From Ferrovibrio sp965278975 (lineage in GTDB: Bacteria > Pseudomonadota > Alphaproteobacteria > Ferrovibrionales > Ferrovibrionaceae), in contig NZ_OZ257126.1 of the NCBI RefSeq assembly GCF_965278975.1, positions 868,001 through 932,000 on the forward strand: 64,000 nucleotides of DNA, given 5' to 3'. The notes beneath the pieces were generated by a model that saw only the letters and a list, made by a program, of their open reading frames with translations, made no database searches and was not told the DNA's origin. Of this stretch, positions 44,157 to 54,065 are shown in pieces. The position numbers were made by a program, and so were the translations under genes. Positions within the stretch are counted from its first letter, which is position 1. Each line of letters opens with the position of its first letter.

Positions 44157-45128
44157 ATGGCCCAAAAGAAGGCAGCGAAGCGCATCGACATCGTCAAGAA
44201 AGCCTTAGGCAGCAAGCCCTATCCGCGCGACCTCAAGGGCTATGGCGCGCATCCGCCCGATCCGCGCTGGCCGGGCCAGGCCAATGTGGCGGTGTCCTTC
44301 GTGCTGAATTTCGAGGAAGGCGGCGAGCGCAACCTGCTGCATGGCGACAAGGAATCCGAGACATTCCTGCATGAAGTGCCCGGCGGCATGCCGCGCCAGG
44401 GTATGCGCGATGAGCAGGTCGAGTCGGTTTATGATTACGGCACGCGCGCCGGTTTCTGGCGCCTGATGCGGCTGTTCCAGCAACGCCGCCTCTCCTTCAC
44501 CTCCTATGCCGTGGGCATGGCGGTGGCGCGCTACCCGGAAGCCGTGAAAGCCATGCACGAGCAGGGCCATGAAATCGCTTCCCATGGCTGGCGCTGGTAT
44601 GACTATAGCCGCGTGCCGATTGCCACCGAACGCGCCCATATGCAGCTTGCCATCGAGGCGATCCGGCAGGCCACCGGCGAGCGGCCGGTCGGCTGGTATA
44701 CCGGGCGGCTTTCCGGCAACACGCGCCGCCTGGTGATCGAGGACGGCAGCTTCCTCTATGACTCGGATGCCTATGACGATGACCTGCCCTATTGGACAAA
44801 GGGCAAGAGCGCCAAAAAGCCGCATCTGGTGATCCCCTACACGTTTGACAACAACGACATGAAATTCTCGGTGCTGAACGGCATGGGTACCGGCACGGAT
44901 TTCTACGATTACCTCAAGGATGCCTTCGACTGCCTGTATGAAGAAGGCCGGCTCGGCGCACCAAAGATGATGTCGATCGGCCTGCATTGCCGGCTGGCTG
45001 GCCGGCCCGGCCGCGCCCAGGCGCTGGCGCGGTTCCTGGATTACATCCAGGGCAAGGACAAGGTGTGGATCTGCCGCCGCCGCGACATCGCCGAGCATTG
45101 GCACAAGCATCACAAACCGAAGGACTGA
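44157..45128 (+). CDS. puuE: Allantoinase PuuE (polysaccharide-deacetylase-like)
   Basis: The protein is 323 residues from ATG 44157, preferred over GTG 44154. It belongs to the NodB-like deacetylase family used by the unrelated allantoinase PuuE: NVAVSFVLNFEEGGERNLLH, VYDYGTRAGFWRLMRLFQQR, GHEIASHGWRWYDYSRVP (metal His), PVGWYTGRLSGNTRRLVIE and YDSDAYDDDLPYWT are seen. It opens the allantoin ring to allantoate. Its neighbour AllC takes the product. Confidence 0.9.
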   Translation: MAQKKAAKRIDIVKKALGSKPYPRDLKGYGAHPPDPRWPGQANVAVSFVLNFEEGGERNLLHGDKESETFLHEVPGGMPRQGMRDEQVESVYDYGTRAGFWRLMRLFQQRRLSFTSYAVGMAVARYPEAVKAMHEQGHEIASHGWRWYDYSRVPIATERAHMQLAIEAIRQATGERPVGWYTGRLSGNTRRLVIEDGSFLYDSDAYDDDLPYWTKGKSAKKPHLVIPYTFDNNDMKFSVLNGMGTGTDFYDYLKDAFDCLYEEGRLGAPKMMSIGLHCRLAGRPGRAQALARFLDYIQGKDKVWICRRRDIAEHWHKHHKPKD

Positions 45129-45134
45129 TCCTAA

Positions 45135-45749
45135 GTGTCGCAACAGCCGCCGCTGGATTTCTATTTCGACTTCATCTCGCCGTTTGGTTACTTCGCCTCG
45201 CTGCGCATCGACGAACTGGCGGTGAAGCATGGCCGCAGCACCACCTGGCACCCGATGCTGCTGGGCGTCAGCGTGCTCAAGGTGATGGGGCTGAAGCCAC
45301 TGCTCGATACGCCGCTGAAAGGCCCCTATATCGAGCGCAGCGTGGAGCGCTATCGCAGCCTGCATGGCATCACCATGAAGCGCCAGCCGCGCGATGAATT
45401 CATGAACCCGCTGCCGCCGGCGCGGGCTTACTACTGGCTGTTCGACCAGGACGCCGCTTTGGCCAAGCGCGCCGCGCGCGCGATCTACCGCGCCTATTGG
45501 CGCGATGGCCGCGACATGGGCCAGCCTGACCAGCTCTGCGCCGTGCTGGCGCCGCTCGGCATCGATAGCGATGCCTTGCGCGAGGCGCTGGCCGATCCGC
45601 GCGTCGCCCAGCGCCTGCGCGACGAAGTGGAGGCCTCGATGCAGCGCGGCGTATTCGGCTCGCCCTTCGTCATCGCCGATGGCGAACCCTTCTGGGGCAA
45701 TGACAGCCTCGACCTGCTCGACCTCTGGCTGACCAAGGGCGGCTGGTAG
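45135..45749 (+). CDS. 2-hydroxychromene-2-carboxylate isomerase-like protein (DsbA/GST-kappa)
   Basis: The protein is 204 residues from GTG 45135, six bases after puuE. LDFYFDFISPFGYFASLRI is the thioredoxin-like start with the conserved Ser of the kappa-GST/HCCA isomerase family in place of the CxxC motif, and VEASMQRGVFGSPFVIADGE and FWGNDSLDLLDLWL are the C-terminal blocks. It may need glutathione. The family includes naphthalene pathway isomerases, but here it follows purine genes, so its substrate is unknown. Confidence 0.82.
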   Translation: MSQQPPLDFYFDFISPFGYFASLRIDELAVKHGRSTTWHPMLLGVSVLKVMGLKPLLDTPLKGPYIERSVERYRSLHGITMKRQPRDEFMNPLPPARAYYWLFDQDAALAKRAARAIYRAYWRDGRDMGQPDQLCAVLAPLGIDSDALREALADPRVAQRLRDEVEASMQRGVFGSPFVIADGEPFWGNDSLDLLDLWLTKGGW

Positions 45750-45961
45750 GGGCTTTTCCGCCACATCCGTTTTTCGTTGTCACTCTCGCGTAAGCGAGAG
45801 CCCCGTTGATTGATCTGAATGGGATGCCGGTCGAAGCCTGTACTCGGGTTGGCCTTCGGCCAAGCCCGGGTGCCGGCATGACAATACCGACCAAAATGGG
45901 GTGTTGGGGTCATCGTCATGCCCGTTGTGCTGCGCTGAAACCGCAAGTGAAGGCTGGGGGT
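45750..45961. other. Intergenic stretch with palindromic repeat, before a small minus-strand gene
   Basis: Apart from repeat copy A (45773-45890) this stretch has no recognisable gene. It separates the convergent ends of the isomerase gene and the short gene at 45962-46114. Confidence 0.6.
45773..45890. repeat. Palindromic intergenic repeat, copy A
   Basis: Two hairpins are seen: CTCTCGC-GTAA-GCGAGAG (45783-45800) and a longer one with arms like CGGGTTGGCC and GGCCAAGCCCG around 45844-45868. The elements are related to the CTCGCG...GGGTGAC and CCCGGG repeats at 48371, 50736 and 52922. As the first hairpin follows the isomerase gene it could also act as a terminator. Confidence 0.6.
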
Positions 45962-46114
45962 TCATAATTTCCTCCAGACGCTTCCCAGCTCTTCCGTTTG
46001 CTTCCGCGCGCTTCCCGGACACTCCGGCGTTTTTGTCACAGGCGCTGCTGCCGCACCCTCATACGGGCCATAGATCAGCAACTCATCCTTGAACGGATCA
46101 TATGCCTTGGGCAT
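45962..46114 (-). CDS. Small hypothetical protein (50 aa)
   Basis: An ATG at 46114 has AGGAG seven bases upstream and starts an open frame of 50 codons: MPKAYDPFKDELLIYGPYEG, then a less ordered Ala/Lys-rich end. The first 20 residues look like coding sequence with an acidic, aromatic pattern. I do not recognise a family. A -10-like TATAAT lies upstream in AT-rich DNA. It is independent of the gene at 46201, which ends just beyond its upstream region. Confidence 0.5.
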   Translation of the reverse strand: MPKAYDPFKDELLIYGPYEGAAAAPVTKTPECPGSARKQTEELGSVWRKL

Positions 46115-46200
46115 GGCAGGCTCCTGCGGTCAGGGAGCCGGAAGTGTAGATCATAATAAGAACATTGCAAGATCATAAATTATACATGTTTTGGCCATAT
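46115..46200 (-). promoter_or_regulatory. AT-rich promoter-like region of the 50-residue gene
   Basis: This gap is clearly richer in A and T than its surroundings. On the minus strand it holds a perfect TATAAT (within ACATGTATAATTTATG) about 60 bases upstream of the ATG at 46114; no good -35 at the right distance is seen. Confidence 0.4.
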
Positions 46201-46578
46201 TCACGCCTGTCGCAACTGCCGCCCGTATTCCAGATAGGCGGCGATTTCCTCCGCCGTGTAGCCGAGCAGGCGGCCGATCTGGCGCTCCTGTTCGTCGCTG
46301 CGCGGCAGGGCCTGCAACGAGCGCAGGGCATCTACCCGCCAGCCCTCGCCGGCCAGGGCGAAGCAGATCGTGACCATGGGGGTGCCGGTGGCCTTGTGGT
46401 TGCTGGTGAATTCGCGCCGCAGAAAACGCCCGGTGGCAACATGCGGGGCAAAGCTGGCATCCGGCAGGCTGTCGCGCGCCACCGCCGGTGCAGCGAACAC
46501 GGCGAATTTCTTCGTGCCGCGCAGCATCAGTTCCAGCTCGCGGCCATCATGCGGATTGATCCCCGGCGGCATCGCCAT
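46201..46578 (-). CDS. Hypothetical protein downstream of glpK
   Basis: The protein is 125 residues from ATG 46578, which follows the glpK stop by five bases. GTKKFAVFAAPAVARDSLPD, FLRREFTSNHKATGTPMVTI and GYTAEEIAAYLEYGRQLRQA show a compact alpha/beta pattern. There is no signal peptide or membrane segment. I do not recognise the family; the last block looks like a helix of a degradation or DNA-binding tail, but this is not firm. It is co-transcribed with glpK. Confidence 0.65.
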   Translation of the reverse strand: MAMPPGINPHDGRELELMLRGTKKFAVFAAPAVARDSLPDASFAPHVATGRFLRREFTSNHKATGTPMVTICFALAGEGWRVDALRSLQALPRSDEQERQIGRLLGYTAEEIAAYLEYGRQLRQA

Positions 46579-46583
46579 GCTGC

Positions 46584-48080
46584 TTATTGCTGCCCGCTCA
46601 GCACCCGCCGCACCGCTGCCTGCCAACCGGCATAGAGATGCTGGCGCTGCTGCTCGCCCATGCGCGGCTCGAAGCGGCGCTCGCATTGCCAGGCATAGGA
46701 AATCGCATCGAGGCCCGGATAGACACCAACCGCGAGGCCGGCGAGATAGGCCGCACCCAGCGCCGTGGTCTCGATGACGCGCGGGCGCTCGACGGCGACG
46801 CCGAGCATGTCGGCCAGGAACTGGCAGAGCCAGTCATTCGCCACCATGCCGCCATCAACACGCAACGCGGTGGTTGACGTGGCGCCATCGGCAATCATCG
46901 CCCCGGTGAGGTCGCGGGTCTGGTAGGCGACGGCTTCCAGCATGGCGCGCGCGATATGGGCCGCGGACGAGTCCAGCGTCAGGCCGAGAATGGCGCCGCG
47001 CGCGCTTGAATCCCAATAGGGCGCGCCAAGGCCGACAAAGGCCGGCACGGCATAGACGCCATGACCATCCGGCACTTGGGCCGCCAATGCAGCGGTTTCG
47101 GCGGCATCCTTGACGATCTTCAGCTTGTCGCGCAGCCATTTCACCCCGGCACCGGCCACGAAGATCGAGCCTTCGAGCGCATAGGTCGGTTTGCCATTGA
47201 GGCGATAGGCAACGGTGGTGAGCAGGCGGTTATTCGAGATCACCGGCTTATCGCCGATATTCACCAGCGCGAAACAGCCGGTGCCATAGGTGGATTTCAT
47301 CATGCCGGGGGCGAAACAGGCCTGGCCGAAAGTGGCCGCCTGCTGATCGCCTGCTATGCCGGTGATCGGAATAGCCACACCGAGCAGATCGGTGGTGGTG
47401 GCGCCGAACAGGCCGGAGCAATCCCGCACCTCCGGCAGCAAGGCGCGCGGCACCCGGAACAGCGCGCAGAGTTCATCATCCCATTGCTGCCGCACGATAT
47501 CGAACAGCATGGTGCGGGCGGCGTTGGTGGCGTCCGTCGCGTGGCTTCTTCCACCCGTGAGGCGCCAGAGCAGGAAGCAATCAATGGTGCCGAAGCAGAG
47601 TTCGCCGCGCTCGGCCCGCGCCCGCGCACCCGGCACATGATCGAGCAGCCAGGCGATCTTGGTGGCCGAGAAGTAGCTGTCGATCAGCAGGCCGGTCCTG
47701 GCCTGCACCATGGCCGTGGCGCCGCCATCGCGCAGCGACTTGCAGATATCCGCGGTGCGGCGATCCTGCCACACGATGGCGCGATGAATCGGCTGCCCCG
47801 TCGCGCGGTCCCAGATCACGGTGGTTTCACGCTGATTGGTGATACCCAGCGCGGCGATATCCTGGGCGCGGAGGCCGGCCCGTGCCAGCGCCTCGCGCAG
47901 CACGATCTGGGTGTCGCGCCAGATATCCTCGGCATCATGCTCTACCCAGCCATCGGCGGGGTAATGCTGCGGGAATTCGCGCTGTGCTGTGCCGCGCACG
48001 CCGCCTTGGGCATCGAACACGATGGCGCGGGTCGATGTCGTGCCCTGATCCAGCGCGATGACGTATTGCTGCTGGCTCAT
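46584..48080 (-). CDS. glpK: Glycerol kinase
   Basis: The protein is 498 residues, normal for the family. YVIALDQGTTSTRAIVFDAQG is the N-terminal phosphate-binding block; ALGITNQRETTVIWDRATGQ, IVWQDRRTADICKSL, GTIDCFLLWRLTGGRSHATD, TYGTGCFALVNIGDKPV and LRVDGGMVANDWLCQFLADM (the last FGGY signature) follow. It phosphorylates glycerol with ATP to glycerol 3-phosphate. No glpF or glpD is nearby; a small DUF1272 gene is upstream and overlaps its start as ATGA. Confidence 0.96.
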   Translation of the reverse strand: MSQQQYVIALDQGTTSTRAIVFDAQGGVRGTAQREFPQHYPADGWVEHDAEDIWRDTQIVLREALARAGLRAQDIAALGITNQRETTVIWDRATGQPIHRAIVWQDRRTADICKSLRDGGATAMVQARTGLLIDSYFSATKIAWLLDHVPGARARAERGELCFGTIDCFLLWRLTGGRSHATDATNAARTMLFDIVRQQWDDELCALFRVPRALLPEVRDCSGLFGATTTDLLGVAIPITGIAGDQQAATFGQACFAPGMMKSTYGTGCFALVNIGDKPVISNNRLLTTVAYRLNGKPTYALEGSIFVAGAGVKWLRDKLKIVKDAAETAALAAQVPDGHGVYAVPAFVGLGAPYWDSSARGAILGLTLDSSAAHIARAMLEAVAYQTRDLTGAMIADGATSTTALRVDGGMVANDWLCQFLADMLGVAVERPRVIETTALGAAYLAGLAVGVYPGLDAISYAWQCERRFEPRMGEQQRQHLYAGWQAAVRRVLSGQQ

Positions 48081-48322
48081 GCCGCCTTGCAGCCTTCCGG
48101 CTTCACCTTGCGGATGGTGCTGGCCGGGAACTTGGCCAGTTTCTCGGCCGGGCGGATCGGGCGGCGCAGCAATTCACCGCCGCAATTCGGGCAGCGGCCC
48201 GAAAGCGTGCCGGTGGTGCAATCGGCGCAGAAGGTGCATTCGAAGGAGCAGATGCGGGCATCCGCCGAGTCCGGGGCCAAGTCACGGCCGCAACATTCGC
48301 AATTCGGGCGCAGTTCGAGCAT
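48077..48322 (-). CDS. DUF1272 zinc-ribbon protein
   Basis: The protein is 81 residues from ATG 48322, preceded by GAGGGAGG. LRPNCECCGRDLAPDSADAR, ICSFECTFCADCTTGTLSGR and CPNCGGELLRRPIRP contain eight or more cysteines in C-x2-C pairs, which fits the small zinc-ribbon family DUF1272. The function is not known. It overlaps the glpK start, so both are made from one transcript. Confidence 0.88.
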   Translation of the reverse strand: MLELRPNCECCGRDLAPDSADARICSFECTFCADCTTGTLSGRCPNCGGELLRRPIRPAEKLAKFPASTIRKVKPEGCKAA

Positions 48323-48370
48323 GGCATCCTCCCTCTCGTTTGGCCGGATGCTAGCAAATCCCATCTCTAT

Positions 48371-48449
48371 CGTCATCCTCGCGAAGGCGAGGATCCCATT
48401 GCGCGATGGCGGGGTGTAATGGGACCCCGGGTCAAGCCCGGGGTGACAG
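48371..48449. repeat. Palindromic intergenic repeat, copy B
   Basis: Two hairpins, ATCCTCGC-GAAG-GCGAGGAT and ACCCCGGGT-CA-AGCCCGGGGT, flank a spacer and end with GGGTGACAGG. The order of the arms matches copies C and D. It lies in the gap between the DUF805 gene and the DUF1272 gene. Confidence 0.7.
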
Positions 48450-48464
48450 GTCTCGGGTAACGGG

Positions 48465-48836
48465 TCAGGCGGTGGCTGGCCCGGGTGGCCCCAGCGGATC
48501 AGGCCCATATTCGTTCGGGCCAGCCTCCCCAGGTATCAGCATCAACACAAATATAAGAAAGAAGCCTAGCGGCAACAAAAGCAGCAACCCAAAAATCACC
48601 CGGCCGGACCAACCAATATCCTTCAGGCGCTGATTTGTCCCTATAACTAAAAACCACAGCCACAGCAGCAGGATCAGAAGTGCGATGATACTGCCGACAT
48701 CCGTTTTGGTGAACGTGGCGACGGCAATGACAAGCATCAGAAGCGGGAATAATGCCAGCAGCAGCAACAGCGCATAGGATTTTCGATTGCGCCGGCCGGA
48801 AAAGGTGAACAGATCAGAGAAAACCGGTTTGGACAT
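48465..48836 (-). CDS. DUF805 membrane protein
   Basis: The protein is 123 residues. The N-terminus LFTFSGRRNRKSYALLLLL is the DUF805 entry motif; three or four hydrophobic helices follow (LFPLLMLVIAVATF, IIALLILLLWLWFLVI, VIFGLLLLLPLGFFLIFVL), with the QRLKDIGWSGR loop between them, and the C-terminal GPNEYGPDPLG is also typical. These are inner-membrane proteins of unknown function. The gene stands alone between ureG and the repeat copy B. Confidence 0.88.
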   Translation of the reverse strand: MSKPVFSDLFTFSGRRNRKSYALLLLLALFPLLMLVIAVATFTKTDVGSIIALLILLLWLWFLVIGTNQRLKDIGWSGRVIFGLLLLLPLGFFLIFVLMLIPGEAGPNEYGPDPLGPPGPATA

Positions 48837-48874
48837 TGCTTTCCCAGGGATCGGCTGCCGCTTATCGGCTTATC

Positions 48875-49492
48875 CTAGTGAATAAGCCCGCCGCTTTTCA
48901 GGATGAACTGGGCGATTTCCGGCACGCCTTTCAGCTCTTTCAGGTTCGAGAACACGAAAGGCCGGGTGCCGCGCATCTTCTTCGCATCCCGGTCCATCAC
49001 CTCCAGCGAGGCGCCGACCAGCGGGGCAAGGTCGGTCTTGTTGATCACCAGCAGGTCTGAGCGCGTGATGCCGGGGCCGCCCTTGCGCGGGATCTTGTCA
49101 CCCGCCGAGACATCGATGACATAGATGGTGATATCGGCCAGTTCCGGGCTGAACGTGGCGGCCAGGTTGTCGCCGCCGCTTTCAACGAAGATCACATCGA
49201 GGCCGGGGAAACGCTGCTGCATGTCGGCCACGGCGGCGAGATTGATCGAGGCATCCTCGCGGATCGCGGTGTGCGGGCAGCCGCCGGTTTCAACGCCGGC
49301 AATGCGTTCCGGCTCCAGCGCGCCGGCACGGGTGAGGAATTCGGCATCTTCCTTGGTGTAGATGTCGTTGGTCACCACGGCGATGTTCCAGTCCTGGCGC
49401 AGATGGCGGCAGAGCCGCTCGACCAGGGCGGTCTTGCCGGAGCCGACGGGGCCGCCGATGCCGACGCGGAGAGGGTTCTTATTATCAGTCAT
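48875..49492 (-). CDS. ureG: Urease accessory GTPase
   Basis: The protein is 205 residues. GIGGPVGSGKTALVERLC is the P-loop at 11-28, followed by VVTNDIYTKEDAEFL, AGVETGGCPHTAIREDAS (the Cys-Pro-His metal site) and VIFVESGGDNLAATFSP, then LVINKTDLAPLVGASLEV for guanine specificity. UreG uses GTP to deliver nickel to the UreABC-DF complex. It is the last gene of the urt-ure run and overlaps ureF by ATGA. Confidence 0.97.
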   Translation of the reverse strand: MTDNKNPLRVGIGGPVGSGKTALVERLCRHLRQDWNIAVVTNDIYTKEDAEFLTRAGALEPERIAGVETGGCPHTAIREDASINLAAVADMQQRFPGLDVIFVESGGDNLAATFSPELADITIYVIDVSAGDKIPRKGGPGITRSDLLVINKTDLAPLVGASLEVMDRDAKKMRGTRPFVFSNLKELKGVPEIAQFILKSGGLIH

Positions 49493-50190
49493 GAGCGGAA
49501 CAGCCTTGTGTATTGCGTTTCGTGACTCATCGACGCCCAGTCTACCATGGGCGCGGCACTGGCCAATCGCTCCAGCGGCTGCACCAGCGCGGCAACGGAA
49601 ACTTCAGCCACCACCGGCGCCAAGGCAGCCAGCGCCTTCTGGCCATCGGTCTGGCCCAGCGGGATGATGCGCACGGCGGCGGAAACCAGATTGGCGGCGA
49701 AGCCATGCAGATAGCCATGCAGCAAAGCCGCCACCGGCACGCCCTGCACCGCGCCGGCCAGGCCAAGCGCAACCGGCAGGGCAATGGCGCGCTGGCCGCG
49801 CCGCACGGCGAAGGCCTCCAGCGCCGGATGCGGCCAGGCGGCGCGGGTGATGGTGAGAAACGAGCCGCCCTGCTGCGCGCTTTCCAGGGCGGTTTCCGCC
49901 GTGCCGCGCCAGGCGGCGGCAAGATCGGCGAGTTCATCCAGCCTGTCGGCATCATCGGCTCGCGCATGGGCCTCGCGCAGCAGCACGGCATCGATCCAGG
50001 CCGCACCATGGCGCAGCACATGGGCAAGCCAGGGCGTCAGCGTGGCGCGATCCCGCACCAGGTCGGCCTCGATGGCATATTCCAGGCCATGGCTGTAGCT
50101 GAAAGCGCCAATCGGATAACTGGGGCTGAGCCAGGCCAGCAGGCGATACAGCGCCGCGCCGTCGAGCGGTGACCCTTCCGCATCAATCAT
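49489..50190 (-). CDS. ureF: Urease accessory protein
   Basis: The protein is 233 residues. LYRLLAWLSPSYPIGAFSYSH opens it, and VLRHGAAWIDAVLLREAHA, ETALESAQQGGSFLTITRA, GLAGAVQGVPVAALLHGYLH and VRIIPLGQTDGQKALAAL are the usual helical blocks. UreF bridges UreD and UreG in the urease activation complex. It is immediately followed by ureG and lies nine bases after ureE. Confidence 0.95.
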   Translation of the reverse strand: MIDAEGSPLDGAALYRLLAWLSPSYPIGAFSYSHGLEYAIEADLVRDRATLTPWLAHVLRHGAAWIDAVLLREAHARADDADRLDELADLAAAWRGTAETALESAQQGGSFLTITRAAWPHPALEAFAVRRGQRAIALPVALGLAGAVQGVPVAALLHGYLHGFAANLVSAAVRIIPLGQTDGQKALAALAPVVAEVSVAALVQPLERLASAAPMVDWASMSHETQYTRLFRS

Positions 50191-50199
50191 GCCAGAGTC

Positions 50200-50715
50200 T
50201 CAATCATGCGCGTGCCAGGTGCCATCGCCATGCTGGTGGTATTTCGAGCCATGGCCGAAGGGATGTTTCGGATCATGGTTATGCTGGCCATAGGCGCCGC
50301 CTTCCGGCTCGAACGGCGCTTCCACGGCGCGCACGGCGGCGCCCAGGCCCTTCAGCATATCGACGATGACATGATCGTCGCGGATCAGGATGCGGTCGGC
50401 CTGTATTTCGGCGGGCAGATGGCGGTTGCCGAGATGCCAGGCCAGCCGGGCGATGGAGACATGTGGCCCGGCGGTGATCTCGATCAGCGGCTCGCGCGCC
50501 GCGATCACCTCGACATAACCGCCACCCGAAAGTTTCAGGCCCTCGCCGTGATGCAGCACGCGGGCTTCCGGCAGATCGAGCAGGAAATCCAGGCCATTGT
50601 CGCCGGCCAGACGGATGCGGCGGCGGAAGCGGTCATGATGCGGCAGCGTCACGCTGTCGCGGCGCTCACTCAGCGGCCAGGCACCGGCAGCGGCGATTTC
50701 GGTGGCTCGATCCAT
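50200..50715 (-). CDS. ureE: Urease accessory nickel chaperone
   Basis: The protein is 171 residues. The N-terminal domain has LPHHDRFRRRIRLAGDNGLD and FLLDLPEARVLHHGEGLKL; the middle domain has GNRHLPAEIQADRILIRDDH and the conserved VEAPFEPEGGAYGQ. The C-terminal tail is histidine-rich (GQHNHDPKHPFGHGSKYHQH, then ending GTWHAHD) and binds nickel for transfer to UreG. Confidence 0.95.
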   Translation of the reverse strand: MDRATEIAAAGAWPLSERRDSVTLPHHDRFRRRIRLAGDNGLDFLLDLPEARVLHHGEGLKLSGGGYVEVIAAREPLIEITAGPHVSIARLAWHLGNRHLPAEIQADRILIRDDHVIVDMLKGLGAAVRAVEAPFEPEGGAYGQHNHDPKHPFGHGSKYHQHGDGTWHAHD

Positions 50716-50735
50716 TGGGCTGTTACTCCTCCCGC

Positions 50736-50800
50736 GTCATACCGGCGAAAGCCGGTATCCCATTTCAAATGGGACCCTCGCCTGCGCGAGGGTGACGGCA
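50736..50800. repeat. Palindromic intergenic repeat, copy C
   Basis: Hairpin ATACCGGC-GAAA-GCCGGTAT is followed by ATCCCATTTCAAATGGGACC and hairpin CCCTCGC-CTGC-GCGAGGG with GTGACGGC at the end. It lies between ureE and ureC, with no other gene in that gap. Confidence 0.7.
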
Positions 50801-50806
50801 AAAAAA

Positions 50807-52576
<1,770 letters not shown>

Positions 52577-52592
52577 GGTCTCTCTCCCCGGA

Positions 52593-52901
52593 TTACTTCA
52601 GGCTGCCCTGCACATCGCCACGGAAACCGTAGACGACGCGGGCGCCGGCAAAGGCCACCAGTTGCACGGAACGGGTCTGGCCCGGCTCGAAGCGCACCGC
52701 CGTGCCGGCGGGAATATCGAGGCGGCAGCCATAGGCTTTCTCGCGGTCGAATTTCAGCGCCAGATTGGTCTCGAAGAAATGGTAGTGGCTGCCGACCTGG
52801 ATCGGGCGGTCGCCGCTATTGGCGACATCGATGGTGACCGTGGGGCGGCCGACATTCAGCTCGATCTCGCCGGCCTGGGGGATCACTTCGCCTGGGATCA
52901 T
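52593..52901 (-). CDS. ureB: Urease beta subunit
   Basis: The protein is 102 residues. MIPGEVIPQAGEIELNVGRP at the start, TIDVANSGDRPIQVGSHYHF, ANLAL-type text (FFETNLALKFDREKAYGCRL) and PAGTAVRFEPGQTRSVQLVA are the family pattern. It packs with UreA and UreC as a structural subunit. The gene lies 16 bases before ureC and downstream of repeat copy D. Confidence 0.97.
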   Translation of the reverse strand: MIPGEVIPQAGEIELNVGRPTVTIDVANSGDRPIQVGSHYHFFETNLALKFDREKAYGCRLDIPAGTAVRFEPGQTRSVQLVAFAGARVVYGFRGDVQGSLK

Positions 52902-52921
52902 GCTGCATCTCCATGCGCTGC

Positions 52922-52997
52922 CGTCACCCTCGCGCAGGCGAGGGTCCCATTACCTGTCCACGACGAAATGGGACCCCGGGTCAGGCCCGGGGTGACA
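52922..52997. repeat. Palindromic intergenic repeat, copy D
   Basis: Hairpin ACCCTCGC-GCAG-GCGAGGGT, a spacer with CCCATTACC and AAATGGG, then hairpin ACCCCGGGT-CA-GGCCCGGGGT and GTGACAAAG. It is very close to copy B in the second part. It lies between ureA and ureB. Confidence 0.7.
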
Positions 52998-53028
52998 AAG
53001 GAAGGGGAAAGCGCCACCGCCATTGCCA

Positions 53029-53331
53029 TCAGCGGATCGGCTGGTGCACGGTGACCAGCTTGGTGCCATCCGGGAAGGTGGCCTCCACCTGGATATCGTG
53101 GATCATCTCCGGGATGCCGGGCATCACCTGCTCGCGGGTCAGCACCTTGGCGCCATCGCGCATCAGTTCGGCGACGCTGCGGCCATCGCGGGCGCCTTCA
53201 ACCACATAATCAGTGATCAGGGCCACGGTTTCCGGGTGGTTGAGCTTGATGCCGCGCTCCAGCCGGCGCCGCGCCACGATGGCGGCCATTGCCACCAGCA
53301 GCTTGTCCTTTTCGCGGGGCGTGAGGTTCAT
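53029..53331 (-). CDS. ureA: Urease gamma subunit
   Basis: The protein is 100 residues. MNLTPREKDKLLVAMAAIVA is the standard start; RRRLERGIKLNHPETVALIT, YVVEGARDGRSVAELMRDGA and VMPGIPEMIHDIQVEATFPD follow. It is a structural subunit of urease. It lies upstream of ureB in transcriptional order and 33 bases after urtE. Confidence 0.97.
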   Translation of the reverse strand: MNLTPREKDKLLVAMAAIVARRRLERGIKLNHPETVALITDYVVEGARDGRSVAELMRDGAKVLTREQVMPGIPEMIHDIQVEATFPDGTKLVTVHQPIR

Positions 53332-53364
53332 GCCGCCCGGCCTCCCTGCCGAATAAGCTAATGT

Positions 53365-54060
53365 CTAGACGGTAAGATAGCCGCGAACGTCGTCGCCATC
53401 CATAGCCTCGGGGCCGCCCGAAACCATCACCTCGCCGCGTTGCAGCAGCAGGAAGCGGTCGGCCAGCGCCCGGGCGAAGTCGAAATACTGCTCCACCAGC
53501 ACGATGGCCATGGTGCCGCGCGAAGCCAATTCCTGGATCACCCGGCCGATATCCTTGATGATCGAGGGCTGGATGCCTTCGGTGGGTTCGTCCAGCAGCA
53601 GCAGCCGCGGCCGCGTGACCAAGGCCCGCCCGATCGCGAGCTGCTGCTGCTGGCCCCCCGAAAGATCGCCCCCCCGGCGATTTCGCATATCGTGAAGGAT
53701 GGGAAACAGGGCGTAGATCTCGTCATCGATCTTGCGCTGGCCGCGCGGCAGCGGCGCCATCCCGGTTTCCAGATTCTCCTGCACCGTCAGGCGCGGGAAG
53801 ATTTCGCGGCCCTGCGGCACCATGGCGATGCCGCGCCGCGCCCGCTCATGCGGCTTCAGCTTGGTGATATCCTCGCCTTCCCACAGGATGGAGCCGGATT
53901 TCACCGGCTGGCGTCCGACCAGGGCGCGCATCAGCGAGGTCTTGCCGACGCCATTGCGGCCCAGCACGCAGGTGATCTTACCCGGCTCTGCCGTGATCGA
54001 CACATCGCGCAAGGCGTGGGAGGCGCCGTAATAGAGGTTCAGTCCTTCGGCCTGCAACAT
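53365..54060 (-). CDS. urtE: Urea ABC transporter ATP-binding protein UrtE
   Basis: The protein is 231 residues. Walker A GRNGVGKTSLMRAL, the LSGGQQQQLAIGRAL signature, Walker B LLLLDEPTEGIQPSIIKD and the H-loop region (AIVLVEQYFDFA) are intact; the start MLQAEGLNLYYGASHALRDV is typical of UrtE. It is the second ATPase of the urea importer, coupled to UrtB and UrtC. It is five bases from urtD. Confidence 0.95.
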   Translation of the reverse strand: MLQAEGLNLYYGASHALRDVSITAEPGKITCVLGRNGVGKTSLMRALVGRQPVKSGSILWEGEDITKLKPHERARRGIAMVPQGREIFPRLTVQENLETGMAPLPRGQRKIDDEIYALFPILHDMRNRRGGDLSGGQQQQLAIGRALVTRPRLLLLDEPTEGIQPSIIKDIGRVIQELASRGTMAIVLVEQYFDFARALADRFLLLQRGEVMVSGGPEAMDGDDVRGYLTV

Positions 54061-54065
54061 CGTTC

